Part shown: positions 7,787 through 15,613 of the stretch, piece by piece
Position numbering within the stretch: position 1 is the stretch's first letter
How the letters are laid out: each line of letters begins with the position of its first letter
Assembly (NCBI GenBank): GCA_964636325.1
Contig: CAZWRV010000105.1
Coordinates: 1 to 21,843 of the forward strand
From: CAZWRV01 sp964636325
GTDB taxonomy: Bacteria; Verrucomicrobiota; Lentisphaeria; Victivallales; GWF2-50-93
Reading direction: 5' to 3'
DNA length: 21,843 nt
Notes under the pieces: generated by a model
Databases searched by the model: none
The model's input: the letters and a program-made list of their open reading frames with translations, nothing else
Told to the model about the DNA's origin: nothing
Position numbers and translations under genes: made by a program

Positions 7787-8152
7787 CCGCCTTGCGGAGA
7801 GGGCGGAAACGGAATCGTATATCTCGCGGAAGAGCCTGCCACAAGGAGGCTGGCCGCACCCAAGGTCATGCTTCCAAAGATCGCGTCCGACAAGAAGGCG
7901 CAGGCCGACTTCCTCAGGGAGACCGAGAACACGACCGCACTCAGACACAGGAACGCAGTCCAGCTCTTCGACTACGGCTGTTCGAACGGGACGTTCTTCA
8001 TGACGCTCGGATACTGCGATGGCGGCAGCGTCGACAAGATCGGAGACTTCGGCCTGGCGAAGGCGTTCGAATTCGCCGGACTCAGCGACCGCACGCGCAC
8101 GGGTACGGCCGCGGGCAAGCCGTACTACATGCCGAGGCAGAAGGCCCTCTGA
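7787..8152 (+). pseudogene. Decayed Ser/Thr protein kinase (PknB type)
   Basis: The sequence starts abruptly at the glycine loop (CGEGGNGIVYLAEEPATRR), keeps the Lys region (PKVMLP), an alphaC-like stretch (FLRETENTTALRHRNAVQLF) and the hinge (YCDGGSVDK). It then jumps at about 8038 straight to the DFG segment (IGDFGLAKAF) and the activation loop (GTAAGKPYYMPRQ), ending at 8152. The catalytic HRDxKPxN loop and the whole C-lobe are absent, so it cannot be an active kinase. Reading frame is open through both apparent deletions. The 5' end abuts a palindromic repeat. A PP2C gene starts 2 nt after its stop, fitting an original kinase-phosphatase pair. Confidence 0.85.
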
Positions 8153-8154
8153 AC

Positions 8155-8895
8155 ATGAAATATTCCGCCTTGACAGACAAGGGCCTCAACCGCGAGAAGA
8201 ACGAGGACACCTTCAAGGTGCGGCCGGACCTCGGGCTCTTCATCGTCTCCGACGGCATGGGCGGGGAGCATGCGGGGGATCTCGCCTCAAGGCTGGTCGC
8301 CGACGCCCTGCCCGGGATATTTTCGCCGATAATAGAGACGAAGGATATCTCGTCGCCGCTGGTGCAGGCAAGGTTCCTGGAGGGGCTGGCCTCGCTCAGC
8401 AGTTCGCTCCGCGAAAGGACAAGGCACAAGCCCGGCCTCGACGGCATGGGCGCCACCGTGGTGGCGGCCGTGGTCGGCAGGTCGGAGATGATCGTCGTCC
8501 ACATGGGCGACAGCCGGGCCTACCTCCTCCGCGGCGGCACCCTCTCACAGCTCACAAGGGATCATACCATAGTCCAGATACTTCTGGACACCAAGGAGAT
8601 AAGCACGGAAGAAGCCCTCACCCATCCGTCCAAGGGCACCTTGACTCGCTATGTCGGGATGGACGGCAACCCGCTGCCGGAAATCACCTACACCAACATC
8701 AGGGCCGGCGACAAGGTGCTCCTCTGCTCCGACGGCCTCCACGGGATGCTTCCGGCGGACCGCATCAGGGCCGCAATGCTCTCCAGCGAGAAGCCGAGGC
8801 AGATATGCTCGCGGCTGATCGCCCAGGCTAACGAGGCCGGCGGGAAGGACAACATCACGGCGATCGTCCTCGCATTCCCCGCCGGAGGGAAATGA
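8155..8895 (+). CDS. PP2C-family Ser/Thr protein phosphatase
   Basis: A 246-aa single-domain PPM/PP2C phosphatase that hydrolyses phospho-Ser/Thr using two metal ions. The bacterial motifs appear in order: TDKGLNREKNEDTF (R13, D18), SDGMGG (D33), GMGATVVAAVV, HMGDSRAYLLR (D119), LTRDHT, CSDGLHGM (D193) and GGKDNITAIV (D232, N233). All metal ligands seem present, so it should be active. The start ATG at 8155 follows the kinase remnant's stop by 2 nt; a weak AAGG lies 10 nt upstream. A longer same-frame ORF from 7792 exists only because the frame stays open across the kinase remnant. Its original partner kinase here is broken, so its substrates must come from other kinases. Confidence 0.92.
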   Translation: MKYSALTDKGLNREKNEDTFKVRPDLGLFIVSDGMGGEHAGDLASRLVADALPGIFSPIIETKDISSPLVQARFLEGLASLSSSLRERTRHKPGLDGMGATVVAAVVGRSEMIVVHMGDSRAYLLRGGTLSQLTRDHTIVQILLDTKEISTEEALTHPSKGTLTRYVGMDGNPLPEITYTNIRAGDKVLLCSDGLHGMLPADRIRAAMLSSEKPRQICSRLIAQANEAGGKDNITAIVLAFPAGGK

Positions 8896-8902
8896 ACATC
8901 AG

Positions 8903-8939
8903 AAATATTCAGTGAACTACGCCCTTTCACTGAATATTT
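8903..8939. terminator. Bidirectional terminator-like hairpin
   Basis: Perfect 14-nt arms, AAATATTCAGTGAA and TTCACTGAATATTT, surround a 9-nt loop. It lies between the convergent PP2C and AMMECR1-domain genes, 7 nt after the PP2C stop. The outer A/T-rich ends supply T-runs on both strands. It is AT-rich for a terminator stem but its location supports that role. Confidence 0.65.
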
Positions 8940-8975
8940 GCCTAGGTTTTGATTCCCCTTCGGGCGGAAGAACCG

Positions 8976-9551
8976 TCAATCTTCCTTGCCTTCGGAAAAG
9001 ACGATCGCCTCGAAGGTTTCGAACTTAGTCTTGGGATCCTTCCAGGAGTCGGGCTTGAGGCCGGCCTTCAGCGAGAGATGTGTGAGCGTAGTTTCGGCGT
9101 CCCATCCCTGTTCGGGGGCGACCTGCGGCAGGAAGAGCGCGGAAGAGCGGCCCTGGCTTAGTATTATCCCGTGCCTTCCTACGACGAAGGCGTCAGGGCC
9201 GGATATGGGCTCTGGCGGAGTAAGGACGGATATCTCTATGACTAGCTCCGAGGCCTCGTTAATCGAGGACACCGGCCTGAACCTGGGATCGTGGAAGGCG
9301 GAGTTGAGCGCGTTGTGGACGACATTTTCGACGAGCGGTTCGAACGCGTCTATGTTGCCGATGCAGCCCTTGAGCTGATGGTTCCTCCTAAGGTGCAGCG
9401 TCACGAAGCAAGACCTTTTCTCGTGCAGCTTCGGTGAAAATGCGCCGGTATCGGGCATCGACTTTCTCAAAAGGGCGTTTTCAATTGCCGTCCTGGCCAG
9501 ATTAAGAAGACTCCTTTTTTCTTCCGGAGTGTAGTAGTCCTTGTTGTCCAT
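8976..9551 (-). CDS. AMMECR1-domain protein (AmmeMemoRadiSam protein A type)
   Basis: A 191-aa protein covering the whole AMMECR1 domain: helical N-terminus (TPEEKRSLLNLARTAIENAL), CFVTLH followed by the family signature LKGCIG (residues 60-65), then a DPRF segment and IEISVLTPPEPI, ending with the SWKDPKTKFETFEA region. In many bacteria this domain occurs with a Memo-like protein and a radical SAM protein; neither is in this window. Its biochemical role is unknown. The start lacks a good Shine-Dalgarno sequence. It lies downstream of the LysM gene on the same strand but is separated by a terminator. Confidence 0.9.
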   Translation of the reverse strand: MDNKDYYTPEEKRSLLNLARTAIENALLRKSMPDTGAFSPKLHEKRSCFVTLHLRRNHQLKGCIGNIDAFEPLVENVVHNALNSAFHDPRFRPVSSINEASELVIEISVLTPPEPISGPDAFVVGRHGIILSQGRSSALFLPQVAPEQGWDAETTLTHLSLKAGLKPDSWKDPKTKFETFEAIVFSEGKED

Positions 9552-9575
9552 CTGAATTTTCTGTGAAATTAAAAT

Positions 9576-9606
9576 GACAGCGCACCTTGCGGGATGCGCT
9601 GCCGTC
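9576..9606 (-). terminator. Terminator of the mraY-murD-LysM operon
   Basis: On the minus strand GAC-GGC-AGCGCA pairs with TGCGCT-GTC around a loop of about 10 nt, followed by ATTTTAATTTC. It lies 42 nt after the LysM gene stop and before the AMMECR1-domain gene, separating the two transcripts. Confidence 0.65.
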
Positions 9607-9647
9607 TCTAAATCATTTCTCCGAACCGGAATCTTACGAAGTAATGC

Positions 9648-10814
9648 TTATTTCTTCGGTATCTTAAGTGAGGAGGAGGGCTTCAGCTTGCCGTCCGCGG
9701 GGATGTCCGGATTCAGCTTGCGGATGTCGTCGGCCTTCACGCCGTAAAGTGCAGCTATTTCATCAAGGGATGTTTCGCCTTCGATGACTTCGTGCATGTA
9801 GAACTCGGCGTTAGTCGCCGGAGCCGCGCCTTCGGCCGCCGGAGCCGCCGTCTTTGCCGCGGCGCCTGCCGTCTGTTCTGAAGCGACGGGAGGATTAGTC
9901 TTCGCGACCGGGGTCGGCGCAGCGGTTCCAGGCGCCGACGCGGAGGCCTTTGCGGTGGCCGCGCCGCCGACGGGTTCCGCAGGAGCGTCGAGTATCTTGT
10001 CAATGTCCTCCTGGCCCATCGCCTCGATCTTGCTGGGATCTGCCGCCGCGACCTTTCCCGCATCCGCTTTGGGGGCGGTCTTTGACGCGGCCGCGCCGCC
10101 GGCGGGTTCCACAGGCCTGGCGCCGGCCTTCAGGGAGAGCTTCTGTCCGATCTGCAGGGGCTTCTTGGCGTCTAGGTTGTTCGCCTTGACGATCTCGTCT
10201 ATCTTTAGTCCGTGCCTTTTCGCAATCTTGTCCAGCGAGTCGCCGCTCTTCACTACGTATGTGCCTTCGACGGGAAGCTGTGCTTTTGCGGCCGGCGAGT
10301 CGGATTTCTTGGCGGGATGGGATGAGGACGGCTTCTTAGGCGCGTCCTTGTGCTCGGGCTTGGCCGACTTAGGGGCAGAGGCCTTTTCCGGGACGTCGGC
10401 CCTCAGCGATCCGCCGGGCGGAATGCGGAGCACCACTCCGACCCTGAGAGCTTTGTCTGGCGACATGTTGTTCTCGGCTGCAAGCTCCCCTGTGCTGACT
10501 CCGTATTTCCTGGCGATTTTCCATAGGGAGTCGCCCTTCTCGACCTTGTGCGTGAGCAGTTCGGCCTTAGGCGCGGCAGGCGGAGGAGTAAAAGTGTCCT
10601 GGGGTGTGAGAACCGGCTCGGGCTTCTTGAGTTCGACTCCGGACGGCGGCGCGGCCGGACTGTCCGACGGCTCCGCGTTGCTCGGAACCGGCACGCCGGG
10701 CCTCTCCTGCAATACTTCGTTGGTCTTGCAGCCGCCTGTCATCGTGATCGTGCCGATCACGACTAGGTGAAGGGCTGCGACAGCGGCCAGGATCATGAGG
10801 ACCTTGCTCTTCAT
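9648..10814 (-). CDS. Three-LysM envelope lipoprotein
   Basis: A 388-aa protein with an N-terminal hydrophobic segment and TGGC at C29, a plausible though imperfect lipobox. Three LysM domains bind peptidoglycan glycan strands: residues about 88-132 (HKVEKGDSLWKIARKYGVS), 185-229 (YVVKSGDSLDKIAKRHGLK) and 338-386 (HEVIEGETSLDEIAALYGVK). They are joined by Ala/Pro/Lys-rich, probably disordered linkers. No catalytic domain is visible, so it likely tethers or scaffolds at the wall. The start at 10814 is fixed by AGGAGG ten nt upstream and by ATGA overlap with the murD stop; the longer same-frame ORF upstream is noise. Co-transcription with murD supports a wall-assembly role. Confidence 0.9.
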   Translation of the reverse strand: MKSKVLMILAAVAALHLVVIGTITMTGGCKTNEVLQERPGVPVPSNAEPSDSPAAPPSGVELKKPEPVLTPQDTFTPPPAAPKAELLTHKVEKGDSLWKIARKYGVSTGELAAENNMSPDKALRVGVVLRIPPGGSLRADVPEKASAPKSAKPEHKDAPKKPSSSHPAKKSDSPAAKAQLPVEGTYVVKSGDSLDKIAKRHGLKIDEIVKANNLDAKKPLQIGQKLSLKAGARPVEPAGGAAASKTAPKADAGKVAAADPSKIEAMGQEDIDKILDAPAEPVGGAATAKASASAPGTAAPTPVAKTNPPVASEQTAGAAAKTAAPAAEGAAPATNAEFYMHEVIEGETSLDEIAALYGVKADDIRKLNPDIPADGKLKPSSSLKIPKK

Positions 10815-12193
10815 TTTCTGACAACCTCCTGATTTATGATATGGATGAATTTTCTTCCTCGTTCCTTGTAGTCCTTGAACATGTCCATGCTTGCGCAGCC
10901 GGGTGACAGCAGAACCACGTCGCCGGATTCCGCATTGGCGCATGCTGCAAGCACGGCATCCTCAAATTTTACAAACACATTACAGACAATATCACGTCCC
11001 AGCGCGCTTGCCAATTTATTTTTGCATTCTCCTGCAAGAAAAATCGCTTTTATTTTATCCTTCTCGGATAGGATGGGAGAGAAGTCCATGTTCTTGTCGA
11101 GCCCCCCGGCGACGAGGCAGACGTTCCTTCTTCCGCCGACCGTCCTCAGCGCGACGACGACGGAATCGGGGTTGGTGGCCTTCGAGTCGTTTATATAAGT
11201 GATTCCTCCCGAGCAGTATATGACTTCCAGCCTGTGCTCTCCGGCCTTGAAGGAGAGGGCTGCGGCGGCCATGGCGGCCACGTCCGCGTCCGGCACCGCG
11301 GCCAGGACCAGCGCTACGGCCGCGAGGATGTTCTCGACGTTGTGGAGGCCCTTGAGGTTCGCGTCCGCGGCGCAGAAGAGTATTTCGTCCCTGCCTCCCG
11401 ACCTGCGGACGATTTCGAGGTTCCGGTTGCTGTGGTAGTCGGCCGCTTCGTCGGTTCCGGAGAATGTGGCCGGCCTGGCCGGAGTGCCCATGAAACTGTT
11501 CCAATAGCCTGCGAGGTCGGATCTTATCAGGCAGCGCTCCGGGGAGGGGATGTTGCGGAATATCCTGAACTTCGATTCGGCGTACGCGTCCGTACCTGCG
11601 TATCTGTTCATATGGTCGGAAGTGATGTTCAGGACTGCGGCGGACGCGGGCGCGAAGCGGTACGACCTGTCGAGCTGGAACGAGCTGACCTCCGTCACGA
11701 TGAAGTCGTATTTCTCGCCGGACGACGAGATTTCGGAGAGTGGGACGCCGATGTTGCCTGCGGAAACCGTCCTGAGGCCGAGGGCGGAAATCAGCGCGGT
11801 CACCAGCTCCGTGGTGGTGGTCTTGCCGTTCGTTCCGGTCACAGCGATGATAGGTGCGGATGAGAAGAGGCTGCCGAACTCCAGCTCGCTGATTACCGGC
11901 GCTCCGAGGGAGGAGGCGGCTGCGAGGAGGGGCGAGCCGTCCGGTATTCCGGGGCTTGTGACCACCAGGTCCGCCGCAGGCAGCGGACCGCCCTTCCATC
12001 CGAGGACGAACTCGCAGCCGGGAAAAGGGCAGGCCCCGGCCGACTTCTCCAGCTCCGGGCCGGCGCCCTCGTCGACGACGGCCACCCTGAAGCCCTTGCA
12101 GGACGCCAGTTTCGCCGCGCCGCGCCCGCTCCTGCCGAAGCCGAGCACCGCCACGCGCCTGACGCCGCCGATGTCGAAGCTGTCAGCGTTCAT
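10811..12193 (-). CDS. murD: UDP-N-acetylmuramoyl-L-alanine--D-glutamate ligase
   Basis: A 460-aa cytoplasmic Mur ligase that adds D-Glu to UDP-MurNAc-L-Ala with ATP. The N-terminal Rossmann-like domain contains VAVLGFGRSGRGAAKL and SPGIP; the ATP loop is VTGTNGKTTTTEL (residues 118-130); SSFQL (170-174) and NITSDHMNRY (189-198) are typical of MurD, and the C-terminal domain holds YINDSKATNPDS and LSPGCASMDMF. Length is normal for the family. The start at 12193, with GGAG about 10 nt upstream and 14 nt after the mraY stop, is preferred over the open frame reaching 12682, which overlaps mraY. Its stop overlaps the next gene's ATG. Confidence 0.96.
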   Translation of the reverse strand: MNADSFDIGGVRRVAVLGFGRSGRGAAKLASCKGFRVAVVDEGAGPELEKSAGACPFPGCEFVLGWKGGPLPAADLVVTSPGIPDGSPLLAAASSLGAPVISELEFGSLFSSAPIIAVTGTNGKTTTTELVTALISALGLRTVSAGNIGVPLSEISSSGEKYDFIVTEVSSFQLDRSYRFAPASAAVLNITSDHMNRYAGTDAYAESKFRIFRNIPSPERCLIRSDLAGYWNSFMGTPARPATFSGTDEAADYHSNRNLEIVRRSGGRDEILFCAADANLKGLHNVENILAAVALVLAAVPDADVAAMAAAALSFKAGEHRLEVIYCSGGITYINDSKATNPDSVVVALRTVGGRRNVCLVAGGLDKNMDFSPILSEKDKIKAIFLAGECKNKLASALGRDIVCNVFVKFEDAVLAACANAESGDVVLLSPGCASMDMFKDYKERGRKFIHIINQEVVRK

Positions 12194-12207
12194 TGCCCGT
12201 GCGCTCC

Positions 12208-13308
12208 TCAGCGGATTTTCAAGGTTGCCAGGCCGATCATCGCGAAGAGGCCCGAGAGTATCCAGAAGCGGACCACGATCTGCGTCTCGGTCCAGCCGAG
12301 CTGCTCGAAGTGGTGGTGTATGGGCGTACAGCGGAAGATCCTGCGCTTGAACAGCTTGAAGCTTATCACCTGCAGTATGACCGACACGGCCTCCATCACG
12401 AACACGCCGCCGACCAGCACGAGCGTCAGCTCCTGCCTGACGAGAACCGCGATAAGCCCGATCGACCCGCCGAGCGCAAGGCTGCCCGTGTCGCCCATGA
12501 ACATGGATGCAGGATGGCAGTTGTACCACAGAAAGCCGAGGCAGGCGCCGACTATGGCCGCGGCGAAGACCGTCACCTCGCTGGCGCCGGGTATGAAGGG
12601 GATGTTCAGGTAAGCCGCGAAGATCCTGTGCCCGCACATGTAGGCGAAGACCGCGTATGTGAGCGTGCAGAAGACCGAGCATCCGACCGCCAGGCCGTCC
12701 TTGCCGTCCGTGAGGTTCACCGCGTTTGAAGACGACACGACGACAAGCGCGGCGAATGCGAGCGCCACGAGGATAGGGATTTCCATAAGCAGCGGGTTCT
12801 TGAGGAAGGGCAGCATGATGTCCCTCGTGCTGCTCCCGGTCGCGGGCAGGCAGTCCAGATACCAGGCTCCGCAGAGCGCGATCAGCACCTGGAGCGCGAG
12901 CTTCGCCTTCCCGGGGATACCGTCGCGCTTACCGTGCGCCACCTTGGAGTAGTCGTCCAGGAAGCCCACTAGCGCGAGCGAGAAAAGGGTCGCCACGAAC
13001 ACGATCACCAGGGGGTTCGTGGGCGTCGCCCAAAGGAAGGTCGAGATTATGATGGAGAAGACTATCAGAACCCCGCCCATGGACGGAACCTTGTCCTTCC
13101 TCCTGTCCACGAACTCTTCCTTCACCAGCCCCTCCAACCTCGCGGGAGCATTCGCCCCTAGGGACTTGAGGAACCTCACCGTGAAGGGGCCGAGGAAGTA
13201 TGCGATCAGTAGGGAGGTCATCAGCGCCCCTCCGGCCCTGAACGTCACGTATTTGAACAGGCGCAACGGCCCGATTGCATTGTCGAAAAAAGCGAGATAT
13301 TCAAGCAT
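12208..13308 (-). CDS. mraY: Phospho-N-acetylmuramoyl-pentapeptide-transferase
   Basis: A 366-aa polytopic membrane enzyme that moves phospho-MurNAc-pentapeptide to undecaprenyl phosphate, making lipid I. Family hallmarks are present: KVPSMGG (73-79), DDYSKV (118-123), NAVNLTDGKDGLA (195-207), MGDTGSLALGG (271-281, with the catalytic Asp) and the HHHFE loop (331-335). About ten hydrophobic helices are visible. Full length. It sits 95 nt after the CPBP gene and 14 nt before murD on the same strand. The ftsW and murG genes often found next are absent here. Confidence 0.97.
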   Translation of the reverse strand: MLEYLAFFDNAIGPLRLFKYVTFRAGGALMTSLLIAYFLGPFTVRFLKSLGANAPARLEGLVKEEFVDRRKDKVPSMGGVLIVFSIIISTFLWATPTNPLVIVFVATLFSLALVGFLDDYSKVAHGKRDGIPGKAKLALQVLIALCGAWYLDCLPATGSSTRDIMLPFLKNPLLMEIPILVALAFAALVVVSSSNAVNLTDGKDGLAVGCSVFCTLTYAVFAYMCGHRIFAAYLNIPFIPGASEVTVFAAAIVGACLGFLWYNCHPASMFMGDTGSLALGGSIGLIAVLVRQELTLVLVGGVFVMEAVSVILQVISFKLFKRRIFRCTPIHHHFEQLGWTETQIVVRFWILSGLFAMIGLATLKIR

Positions 13309-13331
13309 TTCGCAAAGACGTATGGCTCATG

Positions 13332-13347
13332 GGCGGCGTCAGCCGCC
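13332..13347. other. GGCGGC/GCCGCC hairpin upstream of mraY
   Basis: A perfect 6-nt stem with a 4-nt GTCA loop in the 95-nt gap between the CPBP gene and mraY. On the minus strand no T-run follows, so a simple terminator is unlikely; it may be an mRNA-stability or translation-affecting structure in the mraY leader, or a short palindromic repeat. Confidence 0.4.
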
Positions 13348-13403
13348 GTCTATTTTGACCGAAAATAAAAAGAGGACATGATCACGTCAAAGTCAAACGC
13401 AGT

Positions 13404-14126
13404 TCATGAGAAAATGCAGACTATTCCGTTGTGGAGGCAGTGCAGCACGATGCATGGGAGAAGCGACTTCCTCCATATGTAGAGGAGCTGCAGCGTGATC
13501 CCCAGGGCGAAGAGGCCGGGGCTTGATATTATGCTGGCATGCATGAAGGCGAAGATCAGCGAGGCCCCCACCGCCGACGCGGCCGTGCCCGCGCCCCCAA
13601 CCTCCTTCATGAAGTTGAATACGACGTTCCGGAACACAAGCTCCTCCGATACCGGCGCAAGCACGACTGCCGCGAAGAGCGTGGCCGCGAAGATGAGCCT
13701 GTCGGGCTCCCGCAGCGCGCGGAACAGTTCCGGAGGCCTCACCTCCATGCCCACCTGGCCGGCATACTGGAACGCGGCAAGGGTCAGGATTACGATGACG
13801 GGAAGCGCAATCGTCTCGGCGACCAGGGCGTCCAGAATGAACGAATTCCTCCAGCCCGACATCCCGAGGAACCTGCCGGAAGTGTAGTCGGCGGTGCAGA
13901 AGTTGGACGCAATCCCGATGGCGACCAATGACATGCCCTGGTGCATGTAGAGGCCGAAAAGCATCATCACCTTGTCGCCGTCCAGGGAGTCCGACAGATA
14001 GAGAGTCCTCTTGAGGATCGGCGCGAGCAGGAATACGGAAAGATACGCGAACACGATTCCGATCAGAGCCGTGACAAGCCATCTGTGGTACGTGGCGGTG
14101 CGATCCGGATCTTGGTCAATATTCAT
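13404..14126 (-). CDS. CPBP-family (CAAX-type) intramembrane metalloprotease
   Basis: A 240-aa protein with about six to seven hydrophobic helices and the Abi/CPBP motifs: EELVFR (E161, E162, R166), FAFMH (H196) and HCLHN (H229, N233), which bind zinc and cleave peptide bonds in or near the membrane. Bacterial members act in peptide processing, bacteriocin immunity or protein maturation; no substrate gene is obvious here. It lies 24 nt after a pseudopilin gene and upstream of mraY in the same orientation, so co-transcription is likely. A link to pseudopilin or wall-protein processing is only a guess. Confidence 0.9.
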   Translation of the reverse strand: MNIDQDPDRTATYHRWLVTALIGIVFAYLSVFLLAPILKRTLYLSDSLDGDKVMMLFGLYMHQGMSLVAIGIASNFCTADYTSGRFLGMSGWRNSFILDALVAETIALPVIVILTLAAFQYAGQVGMEVRPPELFRALREPDRLIFAATLFAAVVLAPVSEELVFRNVVFNFMKEVGGAGTAASAVGASLIFAFMHASIISSPGLFALGITLQLLYIWRKSLLPCIVLHCLHNGIVCIFS

Positions 14127-14150
14127 ACATGCTGTTCGTAGGCCGCCGGC

Positions 14151-14918
14151 TCAATGCCTTTCGCAGGCGCTCTGATCGGGCCAGCCGAGTCGTTTCTCCG
14201 CGTTGTCTATGGCGTCCGGCTTGAGCGAGTCATCTATGTGGCCGTCGCAGAAGGACGCGACCGCCATCTTCCTATGCCTGAAATGGGCCCTCGCCTTGTG
14301 CTCGACGGCGGGCTGCGAGAACACGTATCTGGCCCAGAAGTAGTAGCTCTCCTCCAGTCCCTCGGCGGATTCGAAGGCCGAGTCCGTCATGAGCATCGTC
14401 CTGTCGGGAGCCTTTATGTCTATGAGCTTGGCCGGAGCCGTCTTAAGAAGCAGCTCCTCTATGTCGGCCTCCGGCGGCGGGGCGGGATTCAGCTCCGGCG
14501 ATCCGCCGACGTATTCGGCGTTGTAGCCGTAGGAGCAGGCCATCTCAAGCCCGGGGGAGATGCTCTTGAACCCGGAATGAAAGGCCGGGCAGAGCAGGAC
14601 GTTGCTGCTCTTCAGGTATTCGTAGATCGGCGATTTGTCAAACTTGGATTCGGCCCCGTCGTTGTAGTAGCACCAGTAGTATGTCGCGGCTCCGGCCTTG
14701 CGCCTGGTGTAGGGGTAGTAGTGGTATTCGTCCGCGTAGAGCTTGATCGACATAGATATCTGCAGGAGGTTGGAGGAGCACTGGGTCTTCTTCGCCTTGT
14801 TCCTGGACATGTCGAGGAGCGGGACAAGTATTGCCGCCAGCAGCGATATTATCGCTACCACGAAAAGAAGCTCAAGGATCGTGAAGTCCCGACGCCTATT
14901 TCTTAGCGGTGCTTCCAT
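14151..14918 (-). CDS. Pseudopilin-like protein with H-X9-DG motif (2)
   Basis: A 255-aa protein with a basic leader (RNRRR), then FTILELLFVVAIISLLAAIL with Glu+5, the class III prepilin helix. The residue before the predicted cleavage is Asp (D11), not Gly. The secreted part has CSSNLLQISMSIKLYADEY, usual in this group, and near the end H215 with DG at 225-226 (H-X9-DG). The start at 14918 is chosen by the pilin signal and AAGGAAGG just upstream; it overlaps the 3' end of the preceding gene by 23 nt, implying coupled translation. A longer open frame reaching 15140 is out of the pilin context. Confidence 0.87.
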   Translation of the reverse strand: MEAPLRNRRRDFTILELLFVVAIISLLAAILVPLLDMSRNKAKKTQCSSNLLQISMSIKLYADEYHYYPYTRRKAGAATYYWCYYNDGAESKFDKSPIYEYLKSSNVLLCPAFHSGFKSISPGLEMACSYGYNAEYVGGSPELNPAPPPEADIEELLLKTAPAKLIDIKAPDRTMLMTDSAFESAEGLEESYYFWARYVFSQPAVEHKARAHFRHRKMAVASFCDGHIDDSLKPDAIDNAEKRLGWPDQSACERH

Positions 14919-15564
14919 CTGCCTTCCTTCCCTTCCCTTGTTCCTTTTCCGGCGGCTTGCCGTAACGGACCGCGTTGACGACGGAAATGCTGTCCCCGTC
15001 GAGCTCCACGAGAAACCTGATCTTCGAGTCGTGGGGAGGCGGCTTGGCGGCGAGAACCTCGAAGCGGGATTCCGTCCCCAGGTTCTTCGCGTCATAGACG
15101 ACCTCGGACACCTTGAACGCATTAAGGTCGGGCGCGCCAAGTATCCTGCGGCATGCGTTCCTCCACGCCTCCGGCGCGTTCTTGTTCAGAATCGCCTCCG
15201 TGTCGGGGCCGGTCTTCGCCTTGATTATCTTCTCGTTCACGAATGACTCGATCTTCTCCCTGTCCCCGGGGCTGACCTTTGGTGCGATCCAGACCTCGCG
15301 GTTCGCCAGCGAGGTGAAATATCTTATGGTATGGAAGGTCGGGAACCAGAGCGCGAAGAGGAATACGGTCCCGAGAAGCAGGTAGAACAGCCTGCCGTAG
15401 TCGGCCTTCTCCTTCTTGATTTCCTCCTCGAACTGCTTCCTCTGCTCGACCGCCACGTCGATATGACTCTGCTTGGCGGAGCTGTTCCTGCTCTGCTCCT
15501 CCTGCTGTTTCTTCTTGGCGGCCTCGCGGACCCTGCGTTCGATGTCCTTTACGGTGTCCAGCAT
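14896..15564 (-). CDS. Single-pass membrane protein with coiled-coil N-terminus, function unknown
   Basis: I do not recognise the family. The 222-aa protein has a highly charged, probably coiled-coil cytoplasmic N-terminus (residues 1-55, rich in K/E/Q/R), one membrane helix (about 58-77, YLLLGTVFLFALWF), and an outer domain (about 85-200) that ends in FLVELDGDSISVVNAVRYG before a charged tail. The ATG at 15564 is preferred over a TTG at 15606 because the proposed promoter would place the transcription start close to that TTG, and GGGAAAGGG precedes the ATG. It heads the operon with a pseudopilin, a CPBP protease and mraY-murD, overlapping the pseudopilin by 23 nt, which hints at an envelope or secretion role. 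Confidence 0.75.
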   Translation of the reverse strand: MLDTVKDIERRVREAAKKKQQEEQSRNSSAKQSHIDVAVEQRKQFEEEIKKEKADYGRLFYLLLGTVFLFALWFPTFHTIRYFTSLANREVWIAPKVSPGDREKIESFVNEKIIKAKTGPDTEAILNKNAPEAWRNACRRILGAPDLNAFKVSEVVYDAKNLGTESRFEVLAAKPPPHDSKIRFLVELDGDSISVVNAVRYGKPPEKEQGKGRKADGSTAKK

Positions 15565-15613
15565 CGTATTCGCCCTTTCCCGGGCTGTGGCGGAGGTGGA
15601 GTTCAAAGCGCAT

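Noticed and set aside
7792..8154. Upstream extension of PP2C (367-aa frame)
   Set aside because: The first 121 residues are an out-of-frame Arg-rich reading of the kinase remnant; the phosphatase domain starts at 8155.
10815..10943. N-terminal extension of the LysM protein
   Set aside because: It overlaps murD's 3' end, lacks domain character, and would put the signal peptide inside the protein.
11055..11999. 314-aa minus-strand ORF inside murD
   Set aside because: Extremely Arg-rich composition typical of a shifted reading of GC-rich coding DNA.
12194..12682. N-terminal extension of the murD frame (long ORF 10811-12682)
   Set aside because: The added 163 residues are Arg/His-rich shadow of mraY on the same strand; MurD homology begins at 12193 with a fitting ribosome-binding site.
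13332..13347. Rho-independent terminator between the CPBP gene and mraY
   Set aside because: No T-run follows on the minus strand; the operon probably continues into mraY.
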